Source: JBOFDK01 sp051650305 (lineage in GTDB: Bacteria; Bacillota; Clostridia; Lachnospirales; Cellulosilyticaceae). Taken from it: a DNA stretch of 13,146 bases. The notes under the pieces were generated by a model, which worked only from the letters and a program-made list of their open reading frames with translations, was not told where the DNA came from and did not search any database. The position numbers and the translations under genes are program-made. Positions 1-6,802 of this stretch are shown here, piece after piece (the first letter of the stretch is position 1; every line of letters starts with the position of its first letter). The stretch covers positions 1-13,146 of the forward strand of contig JBOFIT010000126.1 in the NCBI GenBank assembly GCA_051650305.1, read 5' to 3'.

Positions 1-56
1 GGCAGAGCAGCTGATTTGTAATCAGCAGGTTATCGGTTCGAGTCCGATCATCGGCT
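1..56 (+). tRNA. tRNA-Thr(TGT), 5' end cut off by window start
   Basis: This is the 3' three quarters of a tRNA. The anticodon stem GCTGA/TCAGC encloses the loop TTTGTAA, giving anticodon TGT. The T arm is intact, the 3' acceptor strand is CATCGGC and the discriminator base is T. All 56 bases match the complete tRNA-Thr at 797-869, so it is a second identical copy whose first 17 bases lie outside the window. No CCA is encoded. Confidence 0.95.
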
Positions 57-62
57 TAATGA

Positions 63-136
63 GGGCCCTTAGCTCAGTTGGTTAGAGCATCCGGCTCATA
101 ACCGGACGGTCCTGGGTTCGAGTCCCCGAGGGCCCA
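63..136 (+). tRNA. tRNA with CAT anticodon (annotated Met; possibly tRNA-Ile2)
   Basis: A full 74-base cloverleaf can be drawn: acceptor GGGCCCT pairs with AGGGCCC, anticodon stem TCCGG pairs with CCGGA, and the loop CTCATAA gives anticodon CAT. The fully paired acceptor stem rules out initiator tRNA. CAT is shared by elongator Met and by the minor Ile tRNA whose C34 is changed to lysidine by TilS. The acceptor and D-arm sequence recalls the Ile2 tRNAs of Firmicutes, so I lean towards Ile2, but I cannot settle it by eye. Only 6 bases separate it from the preceding tRNA-Thr. Confidence 0.9.
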
Positions 137-165
137 CTCGAATGATTTATTAAGTTATCTAATAA

Positions 166-239
166 GGCCCAGTGGTACAGTTGGTTAGCACGCCGCCCTG
201 TCACGGCGGAGGTCGAGGGTTCGAGTCCCTTCTGGGTCG
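166..239 (+). tRNA. tRNA-Asp(GTC)
   Basis: The cloverleaf has acceptor GGCCCAG paired with CTGGGTC (one G-T pair), anticodon stem CCGCC/GGCGG and loop CTGTCAC, giving anticodon GTC. The discriminator base is G, as expected for tRNA-Asp. No CCA is encoded. It is part of a same-strand tRNA cluster, with a 29-base AT-rich spacer before it. Confidence 0.96.
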
Positions 240-277
240 CTTTATTCAAGCAATTGAATAATAAGTATATGTCGTCT

Positions 278-350
278 GGTCGCTTAGCTCAGCTGGGAGA
301 GCACCTGCCTTACAAGCAGGGGGTCATAGGTTCGAGCCCTATAGCGACCA
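278..350 (+). tRNA. tRNA-Val(TAC)
   Basis: Acceptor GGTCGCT pairs with AGCGACC and the discriminator is A. The anticodon stem CCTGC/GCAGG holds the loop CTTACAA, giving anticodon TAC. It is separated by only 6 bases from the following tRNA-Leu, which suggests they share one precursor transcript. Confidence 0.97.
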
Positions 351-356
351 TTGTAT

Positions 357-440
357 GCCCAAGTGGCGGAACTGGCAGACGCACAGGACTTAAAATCCTG
401 CGGAGTAACATCCGTACCGGTTCGATTCCGGTCTTGGGCA
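357..440 (+). tRNA. tRNA-Leu(TAA)
   Basis: This is an 84-base class II tRNA with a long variable arm (CGGAGT...ATCCG region), as expected for leucine. Acceptor GCCCAAG pairs with CTTGGGC and the discriminator is A. Anticodon stem CAGGA/TCCTG encloses CTTAAAA, giving anticodon TAA, which reads the UUA/UUG codons. Confidence 0.97.
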
Positions 441-476
441 TATATTTATAAAAAATGGTTAAACTAAAGATAATAT

Positions 477-550
<74 letters not shown>

Positions 551-585
551 TTATTTTAACTTAACAAGCCAATATAAACAAATAT

Positions 586-659
<74 letters not shown>

Positions 660-718
660 TTTATTTTTTTGCTAAACCAAAAAAATTATGTAAATTATAA
701 AACAATCATAACGAATAT

Positions 719-792
<74 letters not shown>

Positions 793-796
793 TTAT

Positions 797-869
797 GCCG
801 ATGTGGCTCAATTGGCAGAGCAGCTGATTTGTAATCAGCAGGTTATCGGTTCGAGTCCGATCATCGGCT
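797..869 (+). tRNA. tRNA-Thr(TGT), complete copy
   Basis: Acceptor GCCGATG pairs with CATCGGC and the discriminator is T. Anticodon stem GCTGA/TCAGC with loop TTTGTAA gives anticodon TGT, reading ACN codons. It is the last tRNA of the cluster; a terminator hairpin starts 5 bases later. It is identical over the visible 56 bases to the partial tRNA at the window start. Confidence 0.97.
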
Positions 870-873
870 TACT

Positions 874-905
874 AAGAGTGGTAGTGAAAACTACCACTCT
901 TTTAT
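874..905 (+). terminator. Intrinsic terminator of the tRNA cluster
   Basis: AAGAGTGGTAG (874-884) and CTACCACTCTT (891-901) form a perfect 11-bp stem around the loop TGAAAA. The T-rich tail TTATT follows directly. It ends the tRNA transcript and separates it from the protease gene. Confidence 0.92.
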
Positions 906-922
906 TGCGTAAAAATACAACA

Positions 923-952
923 TGGACATTTATTGAGCCTTCTGAATAAAAT
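923..952 (+). promoter_or_regulatory. Possible promoter of the subtilisin gene
   Basis: TGGACA (923-928) and TAAAAT (947-952) each match the sigma-A consensus in 5 of 6 positions, with an 18-base spacer. The predicted start near 959 would fall at the ribosome binding site itself, leaving almost no leader. That makes this candidate doubtful. Confidence 0.25.
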
Positions 953-971
953 ACAGTAAGGAGGGATGACC

Positions 972-1910
972 ATGTTAGAAATCAAACTAATAGCATCTAA
1001 GCAAATAGTTACAAAGGAAGTAGGTACAGCAGACATACCCCAGGGAGTAAGTGAAATAGGTGCACCAAAACTCTGGAAGCAAGATATCACGGGGAAGAAT
1101 ATAAAAATAGCTATACTTGATACCGGATGTGATAAAAATCATCCAGATTTGGCAGGGCAGATTATAGGTGGAAGAAATTTTACAGCTGATGATAAGGGCG
1201 ATCCTAATAATTATATGGATTATAATGGTCATGGCACGCATGTAGCAGGAACCATTGCGGCAAAGAGAGATGGAAGTGGTGTTACTGGTGTAGCTCCAGA
1301 TGCAAAATTACTCATTTTGAAAGTCTTAGACTCCAAAGGTACGGGAAGTTATCAAGGTCTGATTGCAGCTATTGATTATGCTATCAAACAAAAAGTAAGC
1401 ATTATATCTATGTCATTGGGTGGGCCACAAGATTATCCCCCACTTCATAACATTATCAAAAAAGCTGTGCAAGCTGAGATAATCGTTGTATGTGCGGCAT
1501 CAAATGATGGCGATGGACGACCAGAGACTTCAGAATATGCTTATCCTGCATATTATGCAGAAGTAGTATCAGTAGGGGCGATGACTTTTAATCGTCAGGG
1601 AGCGGCTTTCTCCAATTCAAATAATCAAGTAGATTTGATTGCCCCAGGTGTCAATATTTTATCTACTTTTCCAGCAGGAAAGTATGTCATACTTTCAGGG
1701 ACATCTATGGCTACGCCACATGTGTCTGGTGCACTTGCACTTCTTGCAGAATGGGGTATAAAAGCATTTGGAAGACCACTTACTGAATTAGAGCTCTATG
1801 CACAGCTTATTAAACGAACAGTCAGTGTCAAGCTACCAAAAGTAGTAGAGGGAAATGGGATGCTTTATTTACCTGCTCAAGAAGAATTAGAAGCACTTTT
1901 TCAAAAATAA
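972..1910 (+). CDS. isp: Intracellular subtilisin-like serine protease (S8 family)
   Basis: This 312-residue protein is a subtilase without a signal peptide, so it should act in the cytoplasm. The catalytic triad is visible: Asp50 in AILDTGCD, His87 in NGHGTHVAGT and Ser245 in SGTSMATPH. Asn178 in CAASNDG is the expected oxyanion-hole residue. Sequence and length resemble the Bacillus intracellular serine proteases (Isp), which degrade cell proteins in late growth and carry a short inhibitory N-terminal extension instead of a secretion propeptide. Here a similar extension of about 20-25 residues is present, but the usual LIPY motif reads LIAS. I chose ATG 972 over ATG 966 because the ribosome binding site AAGGAGGG (958-965) directly abuts 966, while it lies at normal spacing (about 7 bases) from 972. 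No terminator hairpin is evident after the stop. Confidence 0.93.
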   Translation: MLEIKLIASKQIVTKEVGTADIPQGVSEIGAPKLWKQDITGKNIKIAILDTGCDKNHPDLAGQIIGGRNFTADDKGDPNNYMDYNGHGTHVAGTIAAKRDGSGVTGVAPDAKLLILKVLDSKGTGSYQGLIAAIDYAIKQKVSIISMSLGGPQDYPPLHNIIKKAVQAEIIVVCAASNDGDGRPETSEYAYPAYYAEVVSVGAMTFNRQGAAFSNSNNQVDLIAPGVNILSTFPAGKYVILSGTSMATPHVSGALALLAEWGIKAFGRPLTELELYAQLIKRTVSVKLPKVVEGNGMLYLPAQEELEALFQK

Positions 1911-2004
1911 GTAGGATTAAAATTTATTTGGAGACTATTTAAGGTATAACATCGTGTAAATAAAAGTAAAATAAAGAGAGAAAATAAAAAAAGGATGCGG
2001 CAAT

Positions 2005-2682
2005 ATGGAAATATTACAAGACGTCAATATTATATCTACCTTTATAAGACTTTTACTAGCATTGATATGCGGTGGTATACTAGGCATTGAGAGAGGTCGG
2101 AAAAATAGACCGGCAGGATTCAGAACGTATATGATTGTGTGTATAGGTGCCACGATGGTCATGATAACGAATCAATATATTGCTCAAATGTATCATGTAG
2201 GCGATCCAACCAGAATGGGTGCCCAAGTTATTAGTGGTATAGGTTTCCTAGGAGCAGGAACTATTATCGTAACAGGAAGAAATAGAGTTAAAGGGCTAAC
2301 AACTGCAGCAGGGCTATGGGCATCAGCATGTATAGGACTGACTATTGGGATAGGCTACTATGAAGGGGCAATATTAGGGTGCCTAATGATTTATATCGCA
2401 ATGAGCATGTTACATGGCATAGGAGGTAGGGTAACACATCATTCAAGTGAATTAAATCTTTATATAGAATTTGAATCCTTATCAGATATAGGGATATTTT
2501 TAGAGCATCTACGTTCTATACAAATCAAAGTACTGGATATAGAGATGATTAAATCGAACGAAGTGGAAGAGGCCGTGATAGCAGGTCTTTTTACCCTTAA
2601 AGCCGAAAAAGGAAGTACCCATGAAAGTGTTGTCAAAAAACTCCTAGAGTTAGATGGCGTAAAGGCAATCGAAGAATACTAA
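2005..2682 (+). CDS. MgtC/SapB family membrane protein
   Basis: This 225-residue protein has hydrophobic helices in residues about 8-140 and a soluble C-terminal part (about 148-225). Family hallmarks are GIERGRKNRPAGFRT (27-41), ISGIGFLGAGTI (76-87) and KGLTTAAGLWASA (97-109). MgtC proteins of Salmonella and Mycobacterium are tied to growth in low magnesium and inhibit F1Fo ATP synthase. Many bacterial relatives are uncharacterised, so the exact role here is open. The C-terminal part has the alternating pattern of the ACT-like domain found in some members. The ATG follows an AAGGATG-type ribosome binding site at about 9 bases. The 94-base gap before it shows no clear promoter beyond an isolated TATAAC at 1945-1950 and no magnesium riboswitch that I can recognise. 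It converges with the next gene and shares its terminator. Confidence 0.9.
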   Translation: MEILQDVNIISTFIRLLLALICGGILGIERGRKNRPAGFRTYMIVCIGATMVMITNQYIAQMYHVGDPTRMGAQVISGIGFLGAGTIIVTGRNRVKGLTTAAGLWASACIGLTIGIGYYEGAILGCLMIYIAMSMLHGIGGRVTHHSSELNLYIEFESLSDIGIFLEHLRSIQIKVLDIEMIKSNEVEEAVIAGLFTLKAEKGSTHESVVKKLLELDGVKAIEEY

Positions 2683-2683
2683 A

Positions 2684-2707
2684 AAAAGACAGCTGAGGCT
2701 GTCTTTT
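2684..2707. terminator. Bidirectional terminator between mgtC-like and DUF6062 genes
   Basis: AAAAGACAGC (2684-2693) and GCTGTCTTTT (2698-2707) pair perfectly around the loop TGAG. A tracts on the left and T tracts on the right let it work in both directions. It starts right after the + strand stop (2680-2682) and overlaps the - strand stop codon (2706-2708). Confidence 0.9.
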
Positions 2708-3461
2708 AGTTTGAGGATTTAAAAGGAGGGTCTTGTACATGTACACTCCCTACTTTTTGGATTGCACGAGGAATGGCATCCTTTGCATTTTTCCATGGTG
2801 CATCACTATTACGATAATCATATTTGTCGATAAACCAAGAAAGGTCCTCTTCTATACGTTGTAAGCTCTCAAGTACAAGACGACGACTTTCTTCAAAAAA
2901 GAAAGTTTTTGTACGCGCATCAAGATATAAGGGTGCCATTTCTAGAAGCAATGAAAAATGAGGTAGGCATAAGCCTTTACTTTCTTTAAAGAGTATTTTA
3001 AAAGCATCATCAGTACTTAAAAGATGAAAAAAAGTTTTACAATAGCGTTCCATATTAGATTCTATACGTGTACATATGTAGCAACTATCGGTGCGTTGAT
3101 GAAGCGAATCAATAAGAGATGTAGTTTCTAGCGTTTTTTTCTTAGTAAGTTTCTCTAGGAAAGAAAGTGTAGGAAGCGATGTCTGTAATTCGTGTTCTAA
3201 TGTTTTAGCAAGCGAACGATAGTGGGTTTGAAGGATTAAGGCAAGGCCTAGACGATTACCGTAATCATAAAGTTTTTTATAGTGATGAGAACAAAAACCA
3301 AGTTGGTCAGTTACTTCTCGGATATCATCTTGCATATAAGAAGAACCTAATGTAAAGGAGATAGCATCTTCTTCAAGCTTGCGATGAATAAAACAAAAAG
3401 GGCACTCATCACCTGATTGAAAAGCATCTGTAAGGGGAATAGTGTAAATAGTGTCTTTCAT
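2706..3461 (-). CDS. DUF6062 family protein with duplicated Cys/His motif
   Basis: This 251-residue soluble protein has no signal peptide or membrane segment. I recognise it as the DUF6062 family of Clostridia, whose function is unknown. Its clearest feature is an internal repeat: Cys20-Pro-Phe-Cys23, then 33 residues, then Cys57-Ser-His-His60; and Cys127-Tyr-Ile-Cys130, then 34 residues, then Cys165-Leu-Pro-His168. Each is a CxxC...CxxH pattern typical of a four-ligand zinc site, so two equivalent metal-binding modules are likely (inference). The stretches between are charged and predicted helical. An AAAGG ribosome binding site lies about 10 bases before the ATG. The gene is divergent from the glycosylase gene, across a 176-base gap, and converges on mgtC. 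Confidence 0.8.
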   Translation of the reverse strand: MKDTIYTIPLTDAFQSGDECPFCFIHRKLEEDAISFTLGSSYMQDDIREVTDQLGFCSHHYKKLYDYGNRLGLALILQTHYRSLAKTLEHELQTSLPTLSFLEKLTKKKTLETTSLIDSLHQRTDSCYICTRIESNMERYCKTFFHLLSTDDAFKILFKESKGLCLPHFSLLLEMAPLYLDARTKTFFFEESRRLVLESLQRIEEDLSWFIDKYDYRNSDAPWKNAKDAIPRAIQKVGSVHVQDPPFKSSN

Positions 3462-3494
3462 AAAGGCACGACCTTTCTATAGCTAAGATATCTT

Positions 3495-3525
3495 ATTATA
3501 GCATAATTGTTCACATTTTACACAA
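3495..3525 (-). promoter_or_regulatory. Likely promoter of the DUF6062 gene
   Basis: Read on the - strand, a perfect -10 box TATAAT (3495-3500) lies about 35 bases before the start codon. The -35 region is weak: TTGTGT (3520-3525) at 19 bases, or GTGTAA (3518-3523) at 17. The -10 is the convincing part. Confidence 0.5.
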
Positions 3526-3637
3526 AACACCTATCAATTTGTGTTGATAAAGGGTATAACTAAAGAGAGGCTTGTGGATAAAACGAAAGCTGTTGGAAAT
3601 ACTATAAGAGGAAAAAAATGAGCAGGGGTGTGGTAAA

Positions 3638-4513
3638 ATGCAAAATGTTGTCATGATAAAGCATATATCTCATTTTGATATTAAACAAATACTCGAAAGT
3701 GGTCAGGTGTTTAGATTTGAACCATTATCAGACATAAGTTATTTACTTATAGCTAAGCAAAAACTCATTAAGATATGTCAACAAGAAGGAAGTACAAGCC
3801 CTCTTATTCATTATATAACAGGCAGTGAATTTGAAGAGATATGGTGTCCGTATTTTGATGTCAATACAGACTATGAGAAGATTACTAAAGTATTAGCAGA
3901 AAAGGACGAGCATATGAGAAAAGCCATTGCTTTTGGAGAAGGGATACGTATCTTAAAGCAAGATCCTTGGGAGATGCTTATTTCCTTTATCATATCTCAA
4001 AACAAAAGTATTCCCCATATTAAGCAGTGTATCAACTATATCTGCGAAGCCTATGGGACGGGTATCATAGATGAAGAAAATCATGAGAGTAAATACTTTA
4101 CATTTCCGACGGCAGAGCAATTAGTAAAAGCTTCAGAGGAAGATTTAAGATCATGTAAGGTAGGTTTTCGTGCGCCCTATATTATGGATGCCTGTAAGCA
4201 AATTACACAAGAAAAGATTAAGCTTAATGAGCTTTTCACCCTTTCAGCAGAGGATGCAAAGGGTGAACTTATGAAGATTAGAGGTGTAGGACCTAAAATT
4301 GCTGATTGCATTTTACTGTTTGCTTATGGCAAATCAGAAGTATTTCCTACAGATGTATGGATCAAACGTGTGATAGAAGGGCTTTATTTTAATGGTGAAG
4401 AGAAAAAACCAGAGTATATACAGCAGTTTGCAAAGGCGTATTTCGGTGACTTAGCAGGCTATGCACAGCAGTATCTCTTCTTCTATGGTAGAGAAAATGC
4501 TCTCTTTAAATAA
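3638..4513 (+). CDS. ogg: 8-oxoguanine DNA glycosylase/AP lyase (OGG1-type, HhH-GPD)
   Basis: This 291-residue protein belongs to the OGG1 line of helix-hairpin-helix glycosylases, which excise 8-oxoguanine opposite cytosine and nick the backbone. Visible marks are the N-terminal GQVFRF (22-27, usually GQ.FRW), the SFIISQNKSI segment (116-125) matching the OGG1 NNN loop, the GFRAPYI motif (176-182), and the hairpin KIRGVGPKIADC (213-224). Lys220 aligns with catalytic Lys249 of human OGG1, and Asp239 in PTDVWIKR aligns with Asp268. His127 stands where human OGG1 has Arg154. The size fits bacterial Ogg proteins of Clostridium. The ATG is preceded by AGGGGTG at 7 bases. It seems to be transcribed alone; the groES promoter follows, and no clear terminator lies between. 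Confidence 0.9.
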   Translation: MQNVVMIKHISHFDIKQILESGQVFRFEPLSDISYLLIAKQKLIKICQQEGSTSPLIHYITGSEFEEIWCPYFDVNTDYEKITKVLAEKDEHMRKAIAFGEGIRILKQDPWEMLISFIISQNKSIPHIKQCINYICEAYGTGIIDEENHESKYFTFPTAEQLVKASEEDLRSCKVGFRAPYIMDACKQITQEKIKLNELFTLSAEDAKGELMKIRGVGPKIADCILLFAYGKSEVFPTDVWIKRVIEGLYFNGEEKKPEYIQQFAKAYFGDLAGYAQQYLFFYGRENALFK

Positions 4514-4559
4514 AGAGAAAGTAAACCAAGTTAAATTTCAAAATTAATTAAATTTGGGG

Positions 4560-4588
4560 TTGCAATTTAGAGGATAATGCCCTAATAT
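4560..4588 (+). promoter_or_regulatory. Promoter of groES-groEL
   Basis: TTGCAA (4560-4565) and TAATAT (4583-4588) stand 17 bases apart, as for the housekeeping sigma factor. TATTAT (4586-4591) is an alternative -10 with a 20-base spacer. The predicted start near 4595 lies just before the CIRCE operator, the usual arrangement for HrcA repression. Confidence 0.65.
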
Positions 4589-4599
4589 TATAAATGTAG

Positions 4600-4626
4600 T
4601 TAGCACTCTTTTAGGGTGAGTGCTAA
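4600..4626 (+). promoter_or_regulatory. CIRCE operator (HrcA binding site)
   Basis: This is a perfect inverted repeat: TTAGCACTC (4600-4608), 9 bases, GAGTGCTAA (4618-4626), identical to the CIRCE consensus. HrcA binds it and represses groESL until heat or unfolded protein occupies GroEL. It lies in the leader, 37 bases before the groES start codon. Confidence 0.97.
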
Positions 4627-4663
4627 CAGTGATTATTTATTAAATTAAAAGGAGGGTATTTTT

Positions 4664-4948
4664 ATGAACTTAAAACCATTAGGTGACCGAGTGGTTATTC
4701 AACATTTAGAAGCAGAAGAAAAAACAAAGTCAGGTATTATTCTTACAGGGGCGGCTAAAGAGAAGCCACAAGAGGCTATTGTTGTTGCAGTAGGCCCAGG
4801 TGGTATTGTAGACGGCGAAAAAGTTGCTATGGAAGTAAAAGTAGGCGATAAAGTTATTTATTCAAAATACGCTGGCACAGAAGTAACCCTTGAAAAAGAA
4901 GAATACGTGATTGTAAGACAAAATGATATCTTAGCAATCGTTGAATAA
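4664..4948 (+). CDS. groES: Co-chaperonin GroES
   Basis: This 94-residue protein has the normal GroES length. It starts with the typical LKPLGDRVVIQ. Its mobile loop (about 17-34) carries the Ile25-Ile26-Leu27 triplet that docks on GroEL (IVL in E. coli). GroES caps the GroEL ring to enclose a folding chamber in the cytoplasm. The ribosome binding site GGAGGG is strong at 7 bases. It is the first gene of the CIRCE-regulated operon, with groEL 46 bases downstream. Confidence 0.98.
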   Translation: MNLKPLGDRVVIQHLEAEEKTKSGIILTGAAKEKPQEAIVVAVGPGGIVDGEKVAMEVKVGDKVIYSKYAGTEVTLEKEEYVIVRQNDILAIVE

Positions 4949-4994
4949 TAAAAATAAAGCATCTAAATAAAGATAATTTTGAGGAGGAAGAGAA

Positions 4995-6632
4995 ATGGCA
5001 AAGCAAATTCGTTTTGGAATTGAAGCAAGACAATCACTTCAATCTGGTGTAGATCAATTAGCAAATGCAGTAAAAGTAACATTAGGACCAAAAGGTCGTA
5101 ACGTGGTTTTAGATAAATCATATGGAACACCACTTATTACAAATGATGGTGTATCTATTGCGAAAGAAATTGAATTAGAAGACCCATTCGAGAACATTGG
5201 CGCACAACTTGTAAAAGAAGTAGCTACAAAGACAAATGACGTAGCTGGAGATGGTACCACAACTGCTACTGTACTTGCACAAGCAATGATTACAGAAGGC
5301 TTAAAAAACATCGCAGCAGGTGCAAACCCAATTATTATACGTCGTGGTATGCAACAAGCTACAAAAGTTGCTGTAGAGGCAATTAAAGGCATGAGCCAAC
5401 CTGTTAATAGCAAGAATCATATCGCAAGAGTAGCAGCTATTTCAGCAGGTGATGATGAAGTAGGTACACTTATTGCAGATGCTATGGAAAAAGTATCAAA
5501 CGACGGTGTAATCACTATTGAAGAATCTAAGTCTATGACTACAGAATCAGATGTAGTAGAAGGTATGCAATTTGACCGTGGTTACTTATCAGCTTACATG
5601 GTGACAGATACAGAAAAGATGGAAGCTGTCCTTGAAAACCCATATATTCTTATTACAGATAAGAAAATTTCAAGCATCCAAGAAATCTTACCAGTACTTG
5701 AGCAAATCGTTCAAAGTGGTGCAAGACTTCTTATTATTGCAGAAGATGTAGAAGGTGAAGCACTTGCTACATTAGTAGTAAACAAACTTCGTGGTACATT
5801 TAACTGTGTGGCAGTTAAAGCACCAGGATTTGGAGATAGAAGAAAAGAAATGCTTCAAGATATCGCTACACTTACAGGTGGTACAGTGATTGCAGAAGAA
5901 GTAGGTCTTGATCTTAAAGACGCTACAGTAGCACAACTTGGTCGTGCAGCAAGCGTAAAAATTACAAAAGAAAACACAGTTATCGTAGATGGTGCTGGCA
6001 ACAAAGAAGCTATTGCACACCGTGTAGGACTTATCCGTCGTCAAATCGAAGAAACAACTTCTGATTTTGACCGTGAAAAGCTTCAAGAAAGACTTGCAAA
6101 ACTTGCAGGTGGTGTAGCAGTAATCAAAGTTGGTGCTGCAACAGAAACAGAAATGAAAGAAAGAAAACTACGCATCGAGGATGCTTTAGCAGCTACACGT
6201 GCAGCTGTAGAAGAAGGTATCGTAGGCGGTGGTGGTAGCACATACATCCACATTATCAAAGAAGTAGAGAAGCTCATTAGTGAGACAACAGGGGATGAAA
6301 GAACGGGTGTACGTATCATTCTTAAAGCCCTTGAATCACCACTTCGTCAAATCGTAGAAAATGCAGGTCTTGAGCCAGCAGTAATCATCAGTAAGGTAAA
6401 AGAACTTGAAGCAGGTATGGGCTTCAATGCACTTAGCGAAGAATACGTATCAATGGTTGACGGTGGAATCATCGACCCAACTAAAGTTACAAGAAGTGCA
6501 CTTCAAAACGCAACATCTGTAGCATCTACATTCCTCACAACAGAATGTATCGTAGCAGATATCAAATCAGACGAACCAGCAATGCCAGCCGGCGGCGGAA
6601 TGCCAGGCATGGGCGGCATGGGCATGATGTAA
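4995..6632 (+). CDS. groEL: Chaperonin GroEL (Hsp60)
   Basis: This 545-residue ATP-driven folding chaperone forms double heptameric rings with GroES. The ATP site residues are visible: VTLGPKGRNV (28-37), Asp51 in TNDGVSIAKE, Asp86 in GDGTTTATV, and catalytic Asp396 in RIEDALAATRAA. GGGG (411-414) follows as in the family. The C-terminus ends with the usual flexible Gly/Met tail (GGGMPGMGGMGMM). Length and sequence are standard, and nothing is missing. Its ribosome binding site is GAGGAGG. The stop codon (6630-6632) overlaps the base of a very long terminator hairpin, and unusual tandem repeats follow. Confidence 0.99.
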   Translation: MAKQIRFGIEARQSLQSGVDQLANAVKVTLGPKGRNVVLDKSYGTPLITNDGVSIAKEIELEDPFENIGAQLVKEVATKTNDVAGDGTTTATVLAQAMITEGLKNIAAGANPIIIRRGMQQATKVAVEAIKGMSQPVNSKNHIARVAAISAGDDEVGTLIADAMEKVSNDGVITIEESKSMTTESDVVEGMQFDRGYLSAYMVTDTEKMEAVLENPYILITDKKISSIQEILPVLEQIVQSGARLLIIAEDVEGEALATLVVNKLRGTFNCVAVKAPGFGDRRKEMLQDIATLTGGTVIAEEVGLDLKDATVAQLGRAASVKITKENTVIVDGAGNKEAIAHRVGLIRRQIEETTSDFDREKLQERLAKLAGGVAVIKVGAATETEMKERKLRIEDALAATRAAVEEGIVGGGGSTYIHIIKEVEKLISETTGDERTGVRIILKALESPLRQIVENAGLEPAVIISKVKELEAGMGFNALSEEYVSMVDGGIIDPTKVTRSALQNATSVASTFLTTECIVADIKSDEPAMPAGGGMPGMGGMGMM

Positions 6633-6691
6633 AACATCTGAATCAAAATAAGCGCCTGCGAAAGCAGGCATTTATTTTGTTCAGATGTTTT
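6631..6691 (+). terminator. Long composite terminator hairpin of groESL
   Basis: The groEL stop codon is followed by a nested hairpin with three stacked stems. AAAACATCTGAA (6631-6642) pairs with TTCAGATGTTTT (6680-6691), 12 bp perfect. CAAAATAA (6644-6651) pairs with TTATTTTG (6672-6679). GCCTGC (6654-6659) pairs with GCAGGC (6664-6669) around a GAAA tetraloop. The inner GC stem followed by ATTTATTTTGTT is a classic terminator. The outer stems would protect the mRNA 3' end. The right arm runs into the repeat unit that begins at 6685. Confidence 0.85.
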
Positions 6692-6802
6692 ACTGATATA
6701 ATACCGAGTAGTGCGCCAGCACTACGCCAGACGCGAAGCGGATGCATTATATCAGTAGGCTTGAAACCAGGATAAGCGCCACCTAGCATTTATTTTTTGA
6801 AA
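6685..6802. repeat. 118-base tandem repeat, unit 1, with 12-bp hairpin body
   Basis: The first of two direct repeats with a 118-base period. Over its first 107 bases it differs from unit 2 at five positions. Its core (6691-6757) is a structured body: TACTGATATAAT (6691-6702) pairs perfectly with ATTATATCAGTA (6746-6757). Inside it, GTAGTGC/GCACTAC (6708-6714/6719-6725) makes a 7-bp hairpin and CGC-GAA-GCG (6732-6740) a small one; CCG (6704-6706) can alternatively pair with CGG (6739-6741). The core is richer in GC than its surroundings. The 3' part (ATAAGCGCC...GCATTTATTTT, ending in ATGTTTTACTG of the next unit) looks like a decayed copy of the groEL terminator arm. No convincing coding sequence is present. 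Confidence 0.9.

Noticed and set aside
1911..2004. Magnesium riboswitch or clear promoter before the mgtC-like gene
   Set aside because: The 94-base gap is AT-rich with only a loose TATAAC box; there is no ordered stem structure and no -35 partner at a normal distance.
4514..4559. Terminator after the ogg gene
   Set aside because: The AAATTT-rich inverted segments need several bulges to pair and have no GC-rich stem, so I cannot call a terminator.
5054..6319. Long open frames on the - strand opposite groEL (119, 104 and 78 codons)
   Set aside because: They mirror the biased codon use of groEL, lack ribosome binding sites, and their products resemble no known protein family.
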